From contig ML769417.1 of NCBI GenBank assembly GCA_009733575.1, positions 186,001-250,000 of the forward strand: a DNA stretch of 64,000 nucleotides, read 5' to 3'. This stretch comes from Gymnopus androsaceus JB14. Taxonomy: Eukaryota; Basidiomycota; Agaricomycetes; Agaricales; Omphalotaceae. Within the stretch, counting starts at the first letter, position 1, and each line of letters opens with the position of its first letter. The notes under the pieces are model-generated. The model ran no database searches. It had not been told where the DNA came from and worked only from the letters and a program-made list of their open reading frames with translations. Shown one piece after another: positions 33,798-45,898 of this stretch. The translations under genes and the position numbers were made by a program.

Positions 33798-34685
33798 GTT
33801 ATGGGTGTTGAGGTGAAGGGATCAAAGAAGAGAAAGCATACAGATGCTTATGCTGGTAGAGAGCAGCCAGGCTCAAGCACAAAGCCTGATGCAAAGGTAT
33901 CTTTAAGCTGTGCAACTGATTCATTTCAACATTCAATTATTCACATTTTCATGTTTTTTTCCAGATCCAAGGTCACAAAGATCTCGCAAGCAGTGCCTGC
34001 AGTCCAGTTCTTGCAAATACCTGCCACCGCCGTTCCATCTGTCCCCCAGACCTTCAACATATCAATATCAATGACATTGCAGTACTCTGCTGCCTTTTGT
34101 GTGCAACCTTGAACAAGCTATGCAAGGTATATGATGTTAAAGCCAATGGTACTAATGAATCTGTTATTGCTTGACTACAGGAAAAGTACCAAGCTTTAAA
34201 TCAACCAAACCCCCCTTCATTACCAGTGGCTTCTCCTCATCCTCCAGCACTATCTTTAATGATTTTGCCTAGTATTCCATCTCCTACAACATTACCGCCT
34301 GTAATGTACTATCCCCAGAGCAATATTGCTCCTCCTACCTTTTTGTCTCAATCCCAGCCACCATTACTCCATAGCTATCAGTACTACACACCATAATATA
34401 CTCAATAAACTAGTTTTATTTGTGTTTTTCTTGGTAGCGTGCTTGGCGACAGCTTCAACAACAACAATGATTAACAGTGACGTGGCCTGAATGGTGGATT
34501 GGCTGGAGGCATGGTGGCAAATATTAATTTTCAGAGCACTTGTTGTTTATTACCGAGCATTCTTCTCCTTTTGGATGTGGGAGTATCACATGCAAAGGGC
34601 AGAAACTACGCAAGCTTGTGAGTCTAGGAAGGAGTAAGCATCCAAATTCCTGACAAAACATATATTCATGATTATACCGCTTTAT

Positions 34686-35392
34686 TGCTGAACCTTTAGG
34701 TTTGGCTCCTTATGTGAAAGATTTTCTTGTACCATTACCTTATTTGGACAACCCATGGCCTTATTTGGAACACCTAACCTTAGCCATGCTGCATTTAGTA
34801 AATCTTCATCTTATCTTTGCTGTTCAACAGCAAGCTGCAAGCTTCAGCATCTCTTCTACTCAGTTCTACTTCTTCCTCCACCTCAATAGTGTTTCTATAT
34901 CAAATGTTCAATGTCTGAGACTCATCCATGCTAAATTCTGCTGGTCTTACCAGTGACTACTAGTACTGGCACCATGTTGAAGTGATGCTGAATATCCATT
35001 TCACATTAATGTTGCAATCCTCATTCAAATCTAAGCCCCCAAATTCTGGGAGGATTTATTCTGTGATGCACCACTAATTCCTACTTTTGCATTCACATCA
35101 CACAACTCACAAGGACATTCACTTGAGGTAGTATGCATAGATCTAGCTAGCTGTCACTCTATCCAAAGCACCTATGTGATGCTCTTGCATGTCCACTCCC
35201 TGAAAGGATTGTGCATGTTGAGGCCATTCATCATATATCACAAGAATTAAGACATGAACTCGAAAGGACTGAGTCACTAGCATTGAAGACGGCTGAGTTG
35301 GTGAAAGAAACTTTGTTGTGGTAGTATTATGCTCAGTAAAATTCCAAAAGGTTTGGCTTTAAGTTGCCGCTTGCGGCTATCCCCCCCAGTCA
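34686..35392. mobile_element. Unclassified 0.7-kb insertion in block X
   Basis: The paralogous site at 47719-47735 is continuous across this point, so 34686-35392 is inserted. A 3-bp TGC occurs at both edges (34686 and 35393). An 84-codon frame (34702-34956) has no recognised domain, and a seven-C run lies near the right end. The class is unknown. Confidence 0.55.
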
Positions 35393-37162
35393 TGCAGTAG
35401 AATACGTACAAATATTAGTTTAAAATTATAAAGTTATTCTACTTAGCTTGTGCTTGGAGGCGGTATACAATAAGCAACAAATGAGAGAATCATAATACCC
35501 CTGGAAATATGGAAGACAAGCTTTGGAAATATGGAAGATAAAATTTTTGCAAATTGGTTAGACAGAATTGGAGAGTCCATGTGAAAGGCCAACAAGGTCA
35601 GTGTCAAGAAGGATGATAAAGGCAAGAAAGTCAATTTGGAATAAATTTAAAACCATTGGAATGCTATGCCTCCCAAACAACACCTCTGTTTCTTCATATC
35701 CATACATGTCCACCATGCTCAGTACTCCTGTTCCCGTTCCCACTGCATTGCTCATCAAAAGCATCGGCGGTGTTGATGAAAGAAGCCTGAGTGATCTAAG
35801 TATCATCGATCATCGGCCTCAAGCATGATGAAAATCAAGTGAGATTGAGAAGCCTGAAGGATGGCCCAAAGTTCAAGGATTTGCATAGCAAAGAGGTGGT
35901 GCAATCCAAAGGAAGGAAAATATAGCTACGATAGTTAGCCTTGAAGTTCCAAAACCCCCGCACATGGCCTGCATCAAGCAAAGTTGCAGCAGGGCTTGGT
36001 GAATGAGATGGCAGGGGTTGTCACCTAACTTAGGTCCAAAGAAACCTCTCTCCCAGATGGCCTCTATGTGAGCGATAAAATTGTTATCCACCAAGAATCA
36101 TTGTGCGGGGACCCGAGCTCAGGAACTGGCAATGGATAGTTTTGAAAGCAGGTGGAAGCATTGAAAGTCATGCAAATAAATCATGATGGACACAAAAGGC
36201 ACAACATGCAAGGATAAGAAACAGACTCTAATCTCCAACAATGCAGCACAAACCCACTCCTCTTATAGCATAGTGCATAGAGGGCATAGGAAATAAAGTG
36301 TGTGCATGGATATGGACATGCAGATGAAAATGAATCAGACAGTTGCGCTTCTGAATCCAGTCCTAATTGCAAACAAAGGGAGGAAGGCCAGAATGCCTTG
36401 AAAAAGCTATATACCACAAGATAAACAATGTCAAAAAAATAGACCAAAAAATAGAACACACAATTCTCGGAGTAGCTTTCCAATGCCTAGTCTGACCCTT
36501 ATCCAAAGTAATCTTTTGGGTTCAAGATTCCAAGAGAATGTCCTTTGCTGTCCTGTTTGGAAGACGATGATGCCATTGGACCGTGAACGATATGGATGAA
36601 AAAATGGTTTCGCGGAAAGCTCGACCGGCAAGCAAATGATGGTTCGGAATGCTGAGTGCTGGCGAACATAAAATTCTCACACCTTCACGCATCTCGTTCT
36701 TGTGAGTCAGCGTCATTATTAACGTGTCCTCTGCTGCTCAGATACGAGCTATCGAGAACTGAGCTAGGCTTTGAGAATACTGGATAATGATAGCCAAATA
36801 ATGTTCCACCCATATGGACCTCGAGATTGCCTGATCAAAAATTGACCCCTACAATTGGCGAACGGCGTACAATTTCCCGTAGACTGTCTACAATTAAAAG
36901 TCAGTCGCCTAGTATAGATTGAGCTCTAACAGAAAGTAAGCCTTGGTTAAAACCTTGGCTCTCAGCGGTGTCGGTGCTTGAACCCGGACTCATTGATGAT
37001 TGCACTAGCTGAGGGCGGATATGCACTATTAATGCTTCAATCGTTGTAGTGTGTCGCCGTCTTCAGCTAAGTCTGGAAATAATTCAGGACTCTAATAAAG
37101 TCCTAGGCTTTAAATTGCCGCTAGCAGTACCTTCATTGGAATTGCTCTCAACGCTTGATTTC
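35393..37162. repeat. Duplicated block X and intergenic block, copy B
   Basis: 35393-36780 matches 47728-49500 and 36780-37162 matches the intergenic block at 22860-23200. Block X has short minus-strand frames conserved in both copies (for example an AFIILL-D-DLVGLSHG phrase) but no recognised protein. I treat it as a decayed, unidentified gene. The block is cut at 37162 by the Copia element. Confidence 0.7.
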
Positions 37163-37525
37163 TATTAGAGTTACGTTCCTAAATAGGAAGTAGCAGCAGT
37201 AAGTCCACACAGGACTTAGTAGTAACGATCACACAGATCAATGGGGGACAATGGTGTTATTACAGGGTATGCTACCTAGGCTTATATACAGTCCTATGTA
37301 CAAATGATATATCGGGCAAGTGGCTACTGCGTGAATATGTGTGGCTACTGTCCATACGGTAAAGTGGGTACTGCGAGAGAGCAAGTGGATATGGCGAGAG
37401 ACTATGTGGAGTCTGCGAGACAATAACAGTGGAGTGCATGGGATGGTGATACAAACAAGTGGATACTACGAGAAAGCGTTCCATGTATAGTTCGATGGAA
37501 TATATTTACCTTTGATATTCCAACA
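37163..37525 (-). repeat. Copia 3' LTR
   Basis: 363 bp, same length as the 5' LTR. In element orientation it begins TGTTGGAATATC and ends CTCTAATA. Confidence 0.95.
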
Positions 37526-37539
37526 CTCCCTTCAAACCT

Positions 37540-40500
37540 TTGCTAATCCCATGGATGCTGCAAAGTGTTTGGCTTTCATCGAAGGTAAGGCTTTGGTGAA
37601 GATGTCTGCCATCATGTTTTTGGTAGGGCAGTATGTAAGGCGAATTTTACCTTCCTCGATGACGTAGCGGATGAAGTGGTATCAGATATTGATGTGTTTG
37701 GTCCTAGCATGAAAACAATCATCCTTTGCCAATGCGATGGCGGACTGATTGTCTGACATGATAGGGATTGCATGAGTAATTGGACCAAAGATTTCTGACA
37801 AAAGATTCCTAAGCCAGATCGCTTCCTTTGCCGCATGGGTCAAAGCGATATACTCGGCTTCCATGGTGGATAAAGAAATGGTATCCTGTCGTTTCGACGA
37901 CCAAGATACTGCTCCGCCATTCAGCATAAAAACGTACCCGGAAATAGCATGTTGATCCTCTTGGGACATACCATCCGCATCCGTATAGCCTTGGACTGTC
38001 TCTTGGTTGCTTGTACTGAGCCAAAAGTCTCAAGTGTATTTGAGATAGGCGTAGACACGGTGTCGGTGATAAAGAAATGTATCCTGTCGGTTCGAACGAC
38101 CAAGGATACTGCTCCGCCATTCAGCATAAAAACGTACCCGGAAATAGCATGTTGATCCTCTTGGGACCATACCATCCGATCCGTATAGCCTTGGCTGTCT
38201 CTTGGTTGCTTGTACTGAGCCAAAAGTCTCAAGTGTATTTGAGATAGGCTAGACACGGTGTACACCATTCCAATGAGTGAATGCCGGGGTTTTGTGAAAA
38301 GCGAGCAAGGATGGAGACTGCATACGTGATGTCAGGTCTCGTAGCGACGGATAAGTACTGGAGAGCACCAAGTGCCTCTCTGTAGGGTTTGTCGCGCATG
38401 AAAGCGATATCCTCGACTGTTTTGGGTGATTGGTCTTTGGTGAGGTGAATGTGGGGATCGAAGGGAATAGAGAGTGGCTTTATATCCGAGAATCCATAGC
38501 GAGAGAGTATGGCGTCAATGTATGACGCTGGGATAGGTGAATTGTCCTATTATGGAGAGATCTTCGGATCTCGATCCCAAGTAGCCAATGGATTTCTCCG
38601 GAATCAACAACTTCGATTATAGCCCCAATATCTTTCTTTAGTTTCTCCATGATGGCCAGGTTTCGGTAACCAATGTCATGTCATCAACATGTATGAAAAT
38701 GATGGTGAAGGGATTAGTGCGATAGAAAACAGCGTGATCAAAATCAGACCGTTTAAACCCGAGTTGGGTCATGATTTCCCTGAATCGCATGTACCATTGT
38801 CGACCGTCTTGGTTTAAAGTCTGTAAAGTGCGAGTTTAAGCCGTAGAGTTTTGGACCTGTGTTTTACCCCTATATCAATTGCCTGGAGGTGCCTTCATAA
38901 AAATGGCTCGTTGTCATCCAATTACCGTAAAGGTAAGCTAATTTCACATCATTTGGTGACATAATCCATACTCTTTTCAGCTCCAATGCTGAGTATAGCA
39001 CGGCTGATGCGAAGTTTGGCGACAGGAACTGCGAAGTTTCGTCTGGGAAGTAATCAACGTCTGGGATCTGATTAAATCCACGTACAACAAGACGAGCTCG
39101 GTGTCCTGTAATGTGACCTCGTTCATCCTTCCTTGGTCCGATAAAGACCCATTTGGATGTGAGATATTGGCATCTGGGAGGTGGAGTGGACAATTGTATA
39201 GGTTTCAGCCTCCTGGAGTCTGGAGATTTCGTCTCATGGCAATCGTACCATTTTTGGAGCTGTCAGGTCGTGCGATAGCTTCTGCCAACAATAGCAGGAT
39301 CAGATTCGATTTCTGAATGTTACCTGACTAGAGAGTGCGGTAAGATGTAGCTAACTCATCACTTACTTCTCCAAGTCGATTCAATAAACCGTCCTGATCT
39401 TCTTTGTGGGGTCGTCTGACTCCGTTTCCCAGATACTTCATCTGGTGCAATTGGTTCAGCAATCTTCTTCCTGGAACTGGTATGACAGGCTGTTCCGACT
39501 CGGTGACTGATGTTTTCTAAATTTCCCAAATTTTTCCTCCTCCCCCTTCAGGGTTGGATCTGCCCTGTCAGAGGAAAACTACGTTTCCTCTCCGTTGTGA
39601 CAGTGTGACGTGTTGGCCAGTAGATGTAGTGACCGTTCCGATTTTCGGGTTCGAGTCCTATCAGCGTCCTTCCTGGGCCTTGGTTTCCAATTTGCCAAGG
39701 TTCCTTTTTCGTCGTTTAACATAAACGATACTGCTGAAGATTCGAAGATAGTAATGTCCGGTTTATACCAAACGTTTCTTGTATGGAGTGGCCATTCCAA
39801 TTGGCCTTCNNNNNNNNNNNNNNNNNNNNNNNNNNNNNNNNNNNNNNNNNNNNNNNNNNNNNNNNNNNNNNNNNNNNNNNNNNNNNNNNNNNNNNNNNNN
39901 NNNNNNNNNNNNNNNNNNNNNNNNNNNNNNNNNNNNNNNNNNNNNNNNNNNNNNNNNNNNNNNNNNNNNNNNNNNNNNNNNNNNNNNNNNNNNNNNNNNN
40001 NNNNNNNNNNNNNNNNNNNNNNNNNNNNNNNNNNNNNNNNNNNNNNNNNNNNNNNNNNNNNNNNNNNNNNNNNNNNNNNNNNNNNNNNNNNNNNNNNNNN
40101 NNNACACCATTCCAATGAGTGGAATGCCGGGGTTTTGTGAAAAGCGAGCAAAGGATGGAGACTGCATCGTGATGTCAGGTCTCGTAGCGACGGATAAGTA
40201 CTGGAGAGCACCAAGTGGCCTCTCTGTAGGGTTTGTCGCGCATGAAAGCGATATCCTCGACTGTTTTGGGTGATTGGTCTTTGGGTGAGGTGAATGTGGG
40301 GATCGAAGGGAATAGAGAGTGGCTTTATATCCGAGAATCCATAAGCGAGAGAGTATGGCGTCAATGGTATGACCCTGGGATAGGTGAATTGTCCTATTAT
40401 GGAGAGATCTTCGGATCTCGATCCAAGTAGCCAATGGATTTCTCCGGAATCAAACAACTTCGATTATACGCCCAATATCTTTCTTTAGTTTCTCCATGAT

Positions 40501-42846
40501 GGCAAGGGTTTCTGGTAACACAATGTCATGTCATCACATGTATGAAAAATGATGGTGGAAGGGATTAGTGGCGATAGAAAACAGCGTGATCAAAATCAGA
40601 CCGTTTAAACCGAGTGGGTCATGATTTCCCTGGAATCGCATGTACATTGTCGACGGCTTGTTTAAAAGTCTCGTAAAGTGCGAGTTTAAGCCGTAGATGT
40701 TTTTTGGACCTGTTTTTTACCCCTATATCAAATGCCTGGAGGTGCCTTCATAAATAATGGCTCCGTTGTGCATCCCAATTATCGTAAAGGTAAGCTAATT
40801 TCACTCATTTGGTGACATAATCCATACTCTTCTCAGCTCCAAATGGCTGAGTATAGCACGGCTGATGCGAAGTTTTGGCGACAGGACTGAAAAGTTCCGT
40901 CTGGGAAGTAATCAAACGTCTGGATCTGATTAAATCCACGTACAACAAGAACGAGCTCGGTGCCCCCTCCTGTAATGTGATCGTTCATCCTTCCCTTGGT
41001 CCGATAAAGACCCATTTGGATGTGAAATATTGGCATCTGGAGGTGGAGTGGACAATTGTATAGGTTCCAGCCTCCTGGAAGTCTGGAGATTTCGTCCTTC
41101 ATGGCAATCGTACATTTTGGAGCTGTCAGGTCGTCGCATAGCTTCTGCAACAATAGCAGGATCAGATTCGATTTCTGATGTTACTGACTAGAGAGTGGGT
41201 ATAGATGTCGCTAACTCATCACTTCCTTCTCCAAGTCGATTCAATAAACCGTCCTGATCTTCTTTGTGGGTCGTCTGGACTCCGTTTCCCAGGAATACTT
41301 CATCTTGTGCAATTGGTTCAGCAATCTTCTTCCTGGAACTGGTATTGACAGGCTGTTCCGACTCGGTGACTGTGTTTCTAAATTTCCCAAATTTTTCATC
41401 CTCCCCTTTCAGGGTGGGATCTGCCCTGTCCAGAGGAAAACTACGGTTCCTCTCCGTTGTGACAGTGTGACGTGTTGGCCAGTAAGATGTGTGACCGTTC
41501 GATTTTCGGGTTGAGTTCTATCAGCGTCCTTCCCTGGGCCTTGTGTTCAATTTGCCAGGTTCCTTTTTCTCGTTTAACATAAACGATACTGCTGAAGATT
41601 CGAAGATTAGTAATGTCCGGTTTAATACCAAACGTTTCTTGTATGGAGTGGCCATTCCAATTGGCCTTCTTCGGCGTCCTTGTTCCAAACATATACCGCA
41701 TATTTCATCATGAATCCCCAAGCCATTTCGGGGATCCTGATGAGATTAAAAGACTTGAACTGCGTTCAGCAAAGTTCGATGTGTCACGTTCCGTATACCG
41801 TTGTGTTCGGGGTGTCGTGTACTGTGAGACGTCGTCGTGTCCCAATGCGTTCCAGATATGCCGTGAAATTCGTTACTGGAGAAATTCTCCCCCTCGATCC
41901 AGAGTGGAGAACTTTAACAGTTGTGGCCGTATTGAGTTTGGAGACCTGTTTGGAGAACCACGTACTGTGCGGAATGACTCGCGTCCTTCGATTTCATTTG
42001 GGGTCCCTCCAACCAGTCATTGCCTTCGTCAACTACAGTCCAGTGTGTAAATGCAATGGTTTTACCGTCCTGGACTTCGTGATGGTCCCCACAACGTCCC
42101 ATGTGAAGACGTCTCCAAAATTCTCCGCACGTGGGAGATGATCGCACCTGAGCGATAGGATACTGGATGCTTTCCGCCAAGCCATACAAGCGCGGGGGCA
42201 TTCTTGGTTCGTCCATTTGTTTCGGATCTAATCCGATTCCACGAACCTGGTTGTCTCGGAACAATGCTTAACGTAAGCATAGTTAAGATGACTAAGATGC
42301 AGTGTGCTGTCGTTAAAGAGATACCAATACTGCCAATCTTAGTCGAATAACGTGTTCCCGGTGATGGGATCTGGGTATATCCGTTAATCTTTGGGATAAC
42401 TCCCACGAGATTTCCCTTGGCCAAATCTCTGATCGTCATTTACCGTTTGGCGGTGTGGATGGCGTTAACCCGTCATCGTCGAGTTTTCCATGATCGAAGT
42501 GGTGTTGGGAAGTGTTGGACATAGAAGGGTGTTTAGGGAGCTTTAACAATTCTTATTTCTTGTTTGTTTGCCCTGGAAGTCCAGATGAAGTGTGCCGGAG
42601 ATTCTTCGGCGTCCTGTTCCAAACATATACCGCATATTTCATCATGAATCCCCAAAGCCATTTCGGGAGTCCTGATGAGATTAAAAGACTTCGAACTGCG
42701 TTAGCAAAGTTCGATGTCGCGCGTTCTGTATACCATTGTGTTCCGGGGTGTCGTGTACTGTGAGACGTCGTCGTGTCCCAATGCGTTCCAGATATGCCGT
42801 GAATTCGTTACTGAGAAATTCTCCCCCTCGATCAGAGTGGAGAACT
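37540..42846 (-). pseudogene. Copia pol (integrase, reverse transcriptase, RNase H), fragmented and partly duplicated
   Basis: RNase H is clear at 37682-37969 (QEDQHAISGYVFMLNGGAVS, STMEAEYIALTHAAKEAIWL). Reverse-transcriptase starts occur twice, at 38870-39193 and 40833-41153 (SKWVFIGPRKDERGHITGHR in the first). Integrase core pieces occur at 42681-42893 (VLHSDRGGEFLSNEF). 38276-39809 repeats 40104-41660, 41640-42590 repeats 42600-43510, and 37920-38125 repeats 38125-38270. The copies differ by many single-base indels, so no continuous frame survives. The pattern looks like unpolished long-read sequence near a gap more than natural decay. Confidence 0.85.
39810..40103. other. Assembly gap (294 N)
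   Basis: An unsequenced gap inside the Copia pol region. Sequence on its right (40104 onward) is a second version of sequence beginning at 38276 on its left, so the gap joins two overlapping renditions of the same segment. Confidence 1.
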
Positions 42847-45471
42847 TTAACAGTTGTGCCGTATTGAGTTTGGAGACCTGTTTGGAGAACCACGTACTGT
42901 GCGAATGACTCGTCCTTCGACTTTCATTTGGGGTTCCTCCAACCAGTCAGTTGCTTCGTCAACTACAGTCAGTGTGTAAATGCAATGGTTTACCGTCCTG
43001 ACTTGTGATGGTCCCCACACGTCCATGTGGAAGACGTCTCCAAAATTCTCCGCACGTGGAGATGATCGCACCTGAGCGATAGGATACCTGGATGCTTTCC
43101 CAAGCATACAAGCGCGGCATTCTGGTTCGTCCATTTGTTTCGGATCTAATCCGATTCCACGAACCTGGTTGTCTCGGAACATATGCTTAACGTAAGCATA
43201 GTTAAGATGACCTAAGATGCAGTGTGCTTCGTAAAGAGATACCAATCTGCCAATCTTAGTCGAATAAGCGTGTTCCCGTGATGGGATCTGGTATAGTCCG
43301 TTAATCTTTGGGATAACTCCCACGAGATTTCCCTGGCAATCTCTGATCGTCATTTTACCGTTTGCGGTGTGGATGGCGTAACCGTCATCGTCGAGTTTTC
43401 CCAGTGATACGAGTGTGTTGGGAGTGTCTGGACATAGAAGGGTGTTAGGGAGCTTTAACATTCTTATTTCTTGTTTGTTTGCTGGAAGTCCCAGATGGAG
43501 TGTGCCGGAGATGTTTGCCGTGAAGGTTTCCGCGTTAGCGGCCTGAATGACTCGTGTTGGAATTTCCCGTTGATTCCTGAGTTCGTTAGTGAGTGGCGTC
43601 ATGTGGGTAGAGCATCCGGAGTCAAAAAGTATTGCTCTGTAACTGTGGGCTGCAGCGTAAGCGTAATCACTTTTTCCAACTCCTTCTTTGGTGTCATATC
43701 CAAATTTGAAGGAAGGAAAGAGATTAACGTTGACGTATACTTCCTCCTCCTCTTCGTTGTTAAGAGTAAGAGGTGGCGGACTGTCGACTTTGATGTTTTG
43801 CACTATACAGTTTTGATCGCTTGGCGATGAAAGAGCTAATTCGAATTTATCAGCTATTTCGGAAAAATTGAAAACAAGGTTCCCATGCTTAGCGGGAATT
43901 TCGATTGCTGCCCATGATGACTCTGGTACTTCCTCAATCATGGATGAGGATACCACTTCGCTGTTCTTCGGCCTATCTCTCCAGTTTCCATCCGACTTCT
44001 TCTTCTGCTTTTCTTTAGGAGCCTTCGTCTCCTTGGCCTCGTTGGCCTGACTGCGTTTCTCCGATGGACATTGATTTCCAAAGTGACCTTTACCTCCACA
44101 GTTGTAACAAACGGAGTCCTGACGACTCGTCGATCCTCCGCAGCCTCTGCCTCTGCCTCGGGAATTTCCCCTAAAGGAATTTCCACGACCTCGGAAACCT
44201 CCTCTTCCCCTGTTACCGGCATAGTTTGCCGATTCCTTCTTGTGATCATGTCGCATTTGGTGTACCATTGATTCAGCACGAATGGTGGAAATAAGCTCGG
44301 CAGGACTGAGCTTCTTGTCTGCTTTCACGGAGAAAACAGCCAATGCGTTTATGGTGGCTTTGAAGGTGTCGGGGACAGAGGACATGATGGTGTTGACGAA
44401 TATATCATTGTTGATATCGATTCCCCTAGTAGTGAGGTCGTCGCGGATGCTGATCATATCGTCCAAATGTTTATTGACCTTGGATGGGTCCGAGCATCGC
44501 ATAGTGTGGAGTCGTCTTTGCAAAAATGATTCAGTAAGAGCGTTTTTAGAATCATAATCAGCGAGTAAATTTTCCCACAACTGTTTCGTGTTGTCGTAGT
44601 TCCTATACCTTCGGAATATTCCATCCGATAACCTGCCAATGATAGCATTCAAAAGGTTGTTGTCCTTTTCTCTATCATTCTCCATTGCGTCTGGATCCGT
44701 TATCAAATGTGGATTCCATTCGAAATAACGCTGGTAGCCGATAGATCTGGCTGCAAATTCTACTCGAGTTTTCCACGTATCCCAGTTTGATCCGTCCGAC
44801 TTTAAGGTTGTAACCTTATCAAAGGCTTTTAGTGCTTTAGACATATTGTCGTCGTCGGAATCTGATTCAAATGCCCCTGACGATTCAGATCCTGAATCTG
44901 ATGGAGATGAGGGTGGAGATCTTTGTGGAAGATCACTCGGTAAGGGCTGTGGAGTTTGCTGTGGAGATGGCTGTGGAGATGGATTCGGTGGAAGTGGAGG
45001 TGGTGTTTGCTGTGGCTCTTGTTTCGGTAACGAAACTGGAGCTGGTGAAGGAGTGGGATTAGATGAAGATGAGGCTGCGGCTTTCTGTTTGCCAGCTAGA
45101 TGTTCGCTACGTCTTTTTTCCTGTCTTTCGTTTTCTGCGATTTTAATAAATTGTTCCTGAACAATATCAGGTAGATCCGCGTAATCCGGTAATTCTGCAG
45201 TATATTTAGTATCCTTGTGAGGAATATCGTACCGGTTTGGGCAAGGCTGTTTAGCACAAACAAACCACCTCTGGTCGCTTGGATTCCACCACCTGTCGCG
45301 GGTTTCGTCTTTGTCCGCTATATGAGATTTCGAAGCGCAAGGTGCCTTCTGATTGGTGGCTGGTAATGGTAATGGTAAAGGAGCTGGTTTACTGCTGGAT
45401 GCTGCGGCGGCGGCGGCTTGTCCTGATGCTGTTCTGCGAGCTGCTGGTGCAGTAGTCCTAGGTTGTGACAT
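42847..45471 (-). CDS. Copia Gag-protease-integrase N-terminal polyprotein
   Basis: From ATG 45471 (MSQPRTTAPAARR). Order: Ala/Pro-rich leader; a conserved Trp/Cys region (RWWNPSDQRWFVCAKQPCPN); Pro-rich linker; a Gag domain around residues 220-400 (KSDGSNWDTWKTRVEF); a zinc knuckle CYNCGGKGHFGNQC; the aspartic protease motif FDSGCSTHMTP; a GAG-pre-integrase domain (HCILGHLNYAYVKHMF, CRACMLGKA); and the integrase start DVWGPSQV. The frame is open for about 870 codons, then fails at 42847 at the first of many indels. The first two-thirds looks functional. It lies just inside the 5' LTR. Confidence 0.92.
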   Translation of the reverse strand: MSQPRTTAPAARRTASGQAAAAAASSSKPAPLPLPLPATNQKAPCASKSHIADKDETRDRWWNPSDQRWFVCAKQPCPNRYDIPHKDTKYTAELPDYADLPDIVQEQFIKIAENERQEKRRSEHLAGKQKAAASSSSNPTPSPAPVSLPKQEPQQTPPPLPPNPSPQPSPQQTPQPLPSDLPQRSPPSSPSDSGSESSGAFESDSDDDNMSKALKAFDKVTTLKSDGSNWDTWKTRVEFAARSIGYQRYFEWNPHLITDPDAMENDREKDNNLLNAIIGRLSDGIFRRYRNYDNTKQLWENLLADYDSKNALTESFLQRRLHTMRCSDPSKVNKHLDDMISIRDDLTTRGIDINNDIFVNTIMSSVPDTFKATINALAVFSVKADKKLSPAELISTIRAESMVHQMRHDHKKESANYAGNRGRGGFRGRGNSFRGNSRGRGRGCGGSTSRQDSVCYNCGGKGHFGNQCPSEKRSQANEAKETKAPKEKQKKKSDGNWRDRPKNSEVVSSSMIEEVPESSWAAIEIPAKHGNLVFNFSEIADKFELALSSPSDQNCIVQNIKVDSPPPLTLNNEEEEEVYVNVNLFPSFKFGYDTKEGVGKSDYAYAAAHSYRAILFDSGCSTHMTPLTNELRNQREIPTRVIQAANAETFTANISGTLHLGLPANKQEIRMLKLPNTLLCPDTPNTLVSLGKLDDDGYAIHTANGKMTIRDCQGNLVGVIPKINGLYQIPSREHAYSTKIGRLVSLYEAHCILGHLNYAYVKHMFRDNQVRGIGLDPKQMDEPECRACMLGKASRYPIAQVRSSPRAENFGDVFHMDVWGPSQVRTVNHCIYTLTVVDEATDWLEEPQMKVEGRVIRTVRGSPNRSPNSIRHNC

Positions 45472-45530
45472 CAACAAAGGGTTATGTCCACAAATAGATG
45501 CGTCAATGGTTAAGGCTGGGGCCCATAACC

Positions 45531-45893
45531 TATTAGAGTTACGTTCCTAAATAGGAAGTAGCAGCAGTAAGTCCACACAGGACTTAGTAGTAACGATCAC
45601 ACAGATCAATGGGGGACAACGGTGTTATTACAGGGTATGCTACCTAGGCTTATATACAGTCCTATGTACAAATGATATATCGGGCAAGTGGCTACTGCGT
45701 GAATATGTGTGGCTACTGTCCATACAGTAAAGTGGGTACTGCGAGAGAGCAAGTGGATATGGCGAGAGACTATGTGGAGTCTGCGAGACGATAACAGTGG
45801 AGTGCATGGGATGGTGATACAAACAAGTGGATACTACGAGAAAGCGTTCCATGTATAGTTCGATAGAATATATTTACCTTTGATATTCCAACA
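45531..45893 (-). repeat. Copia 5' LTR
   Basis: 363 bp; see the element entry. It should carry the element promoter. Confidence 0.95.
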
Positions 45894-45898
45894 ATTTC

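Larger units (their letters stand above)
26887..34398 (+). pseudogene. MULE transposase, disrupted by nested insertions
   Basis: Ordered pieces: an N-terminal zinc/DNA-binding domain at 27080-27345 (CGRQLSGGKKNYLKKHSW, KKTGCSSCLIMKTYQG, HYEAEHSHPTG); the linker GERLLRLGISPDKVV at 28591; the catalytic DDE domain with KKDSFILTVQTRYQ and ACIDATHNTTYY (first Asp, about 28940-29050); DEWGHSMPCGWMVLS (29435), MSDKDHGQMNV (second Asp, 29565) and CWWHVLHAWQQHF (29640); and a C-terminal SWIM finger CTCISFPIICFCKHICAV at 32955-33010, then a Pro-rich tail to 34398. Removing the inserts at 27360-28585, 29804-30543, 30623-32563 and 33365-33797 with one target copy each rejoins homologous reading frames. 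Internal stops (for example after PTIILA at about 29557) and a divergent patch at 29120-29320 show decay. It is a dead autonomous element. Confidence 0.85.
25557..34635 (+). mobile_element. MULE-type DNA transposon with 9-bp target-site duplication
   Basis: Comparison with the uninterrupted paralogous site at about 47667-47680 shows a 9061-bp insert (25566-34626) flanked by GGAAGGAGT on both sides. A 9-bp duplication fits Mutator-like elements, and the insert encodes a MULE transposase remnant on the plus strand. The outer ends are TAGGCTCGTGACC on the left and, reverse-complemented, TAGACTCACAAGC on the right, a short imperfect terminal inverted repeat. Retroelements nested inside inflate it; the original was probably near 5 kb. 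Confidence 0.85.
37163..45893 (-). mobile_element. Ty1/Copia LTR retrotransposon with target-site duplication
   Basis: Flanked by ATTTC (37158-37162 and 45894-45898); the empty site is intact at about 23196. LTRs are 37163-37525 and 45531-45893, each 363 bp, differing by about four transitions, which suggests a young insertion. In minus orientation the 5' LTR ends at 45531, followed by a primer-binding-like GGTTATGGGCC. A polypurine tract (GGTTTGAAGGGAG) precedes the 3' LTR. The true element should be about 5 kb. The extra length comes from duplicated, indel-rich pol segments around an assembly gap. Confidence 0.95.

Noticed and set aside
41613..42141. Plus-strand frames of about 150 codons in the Copia region.
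   Set aside because: They lie antisense to integrase and pre-integrase sequence that is recognisable on the minus strand despite indels.
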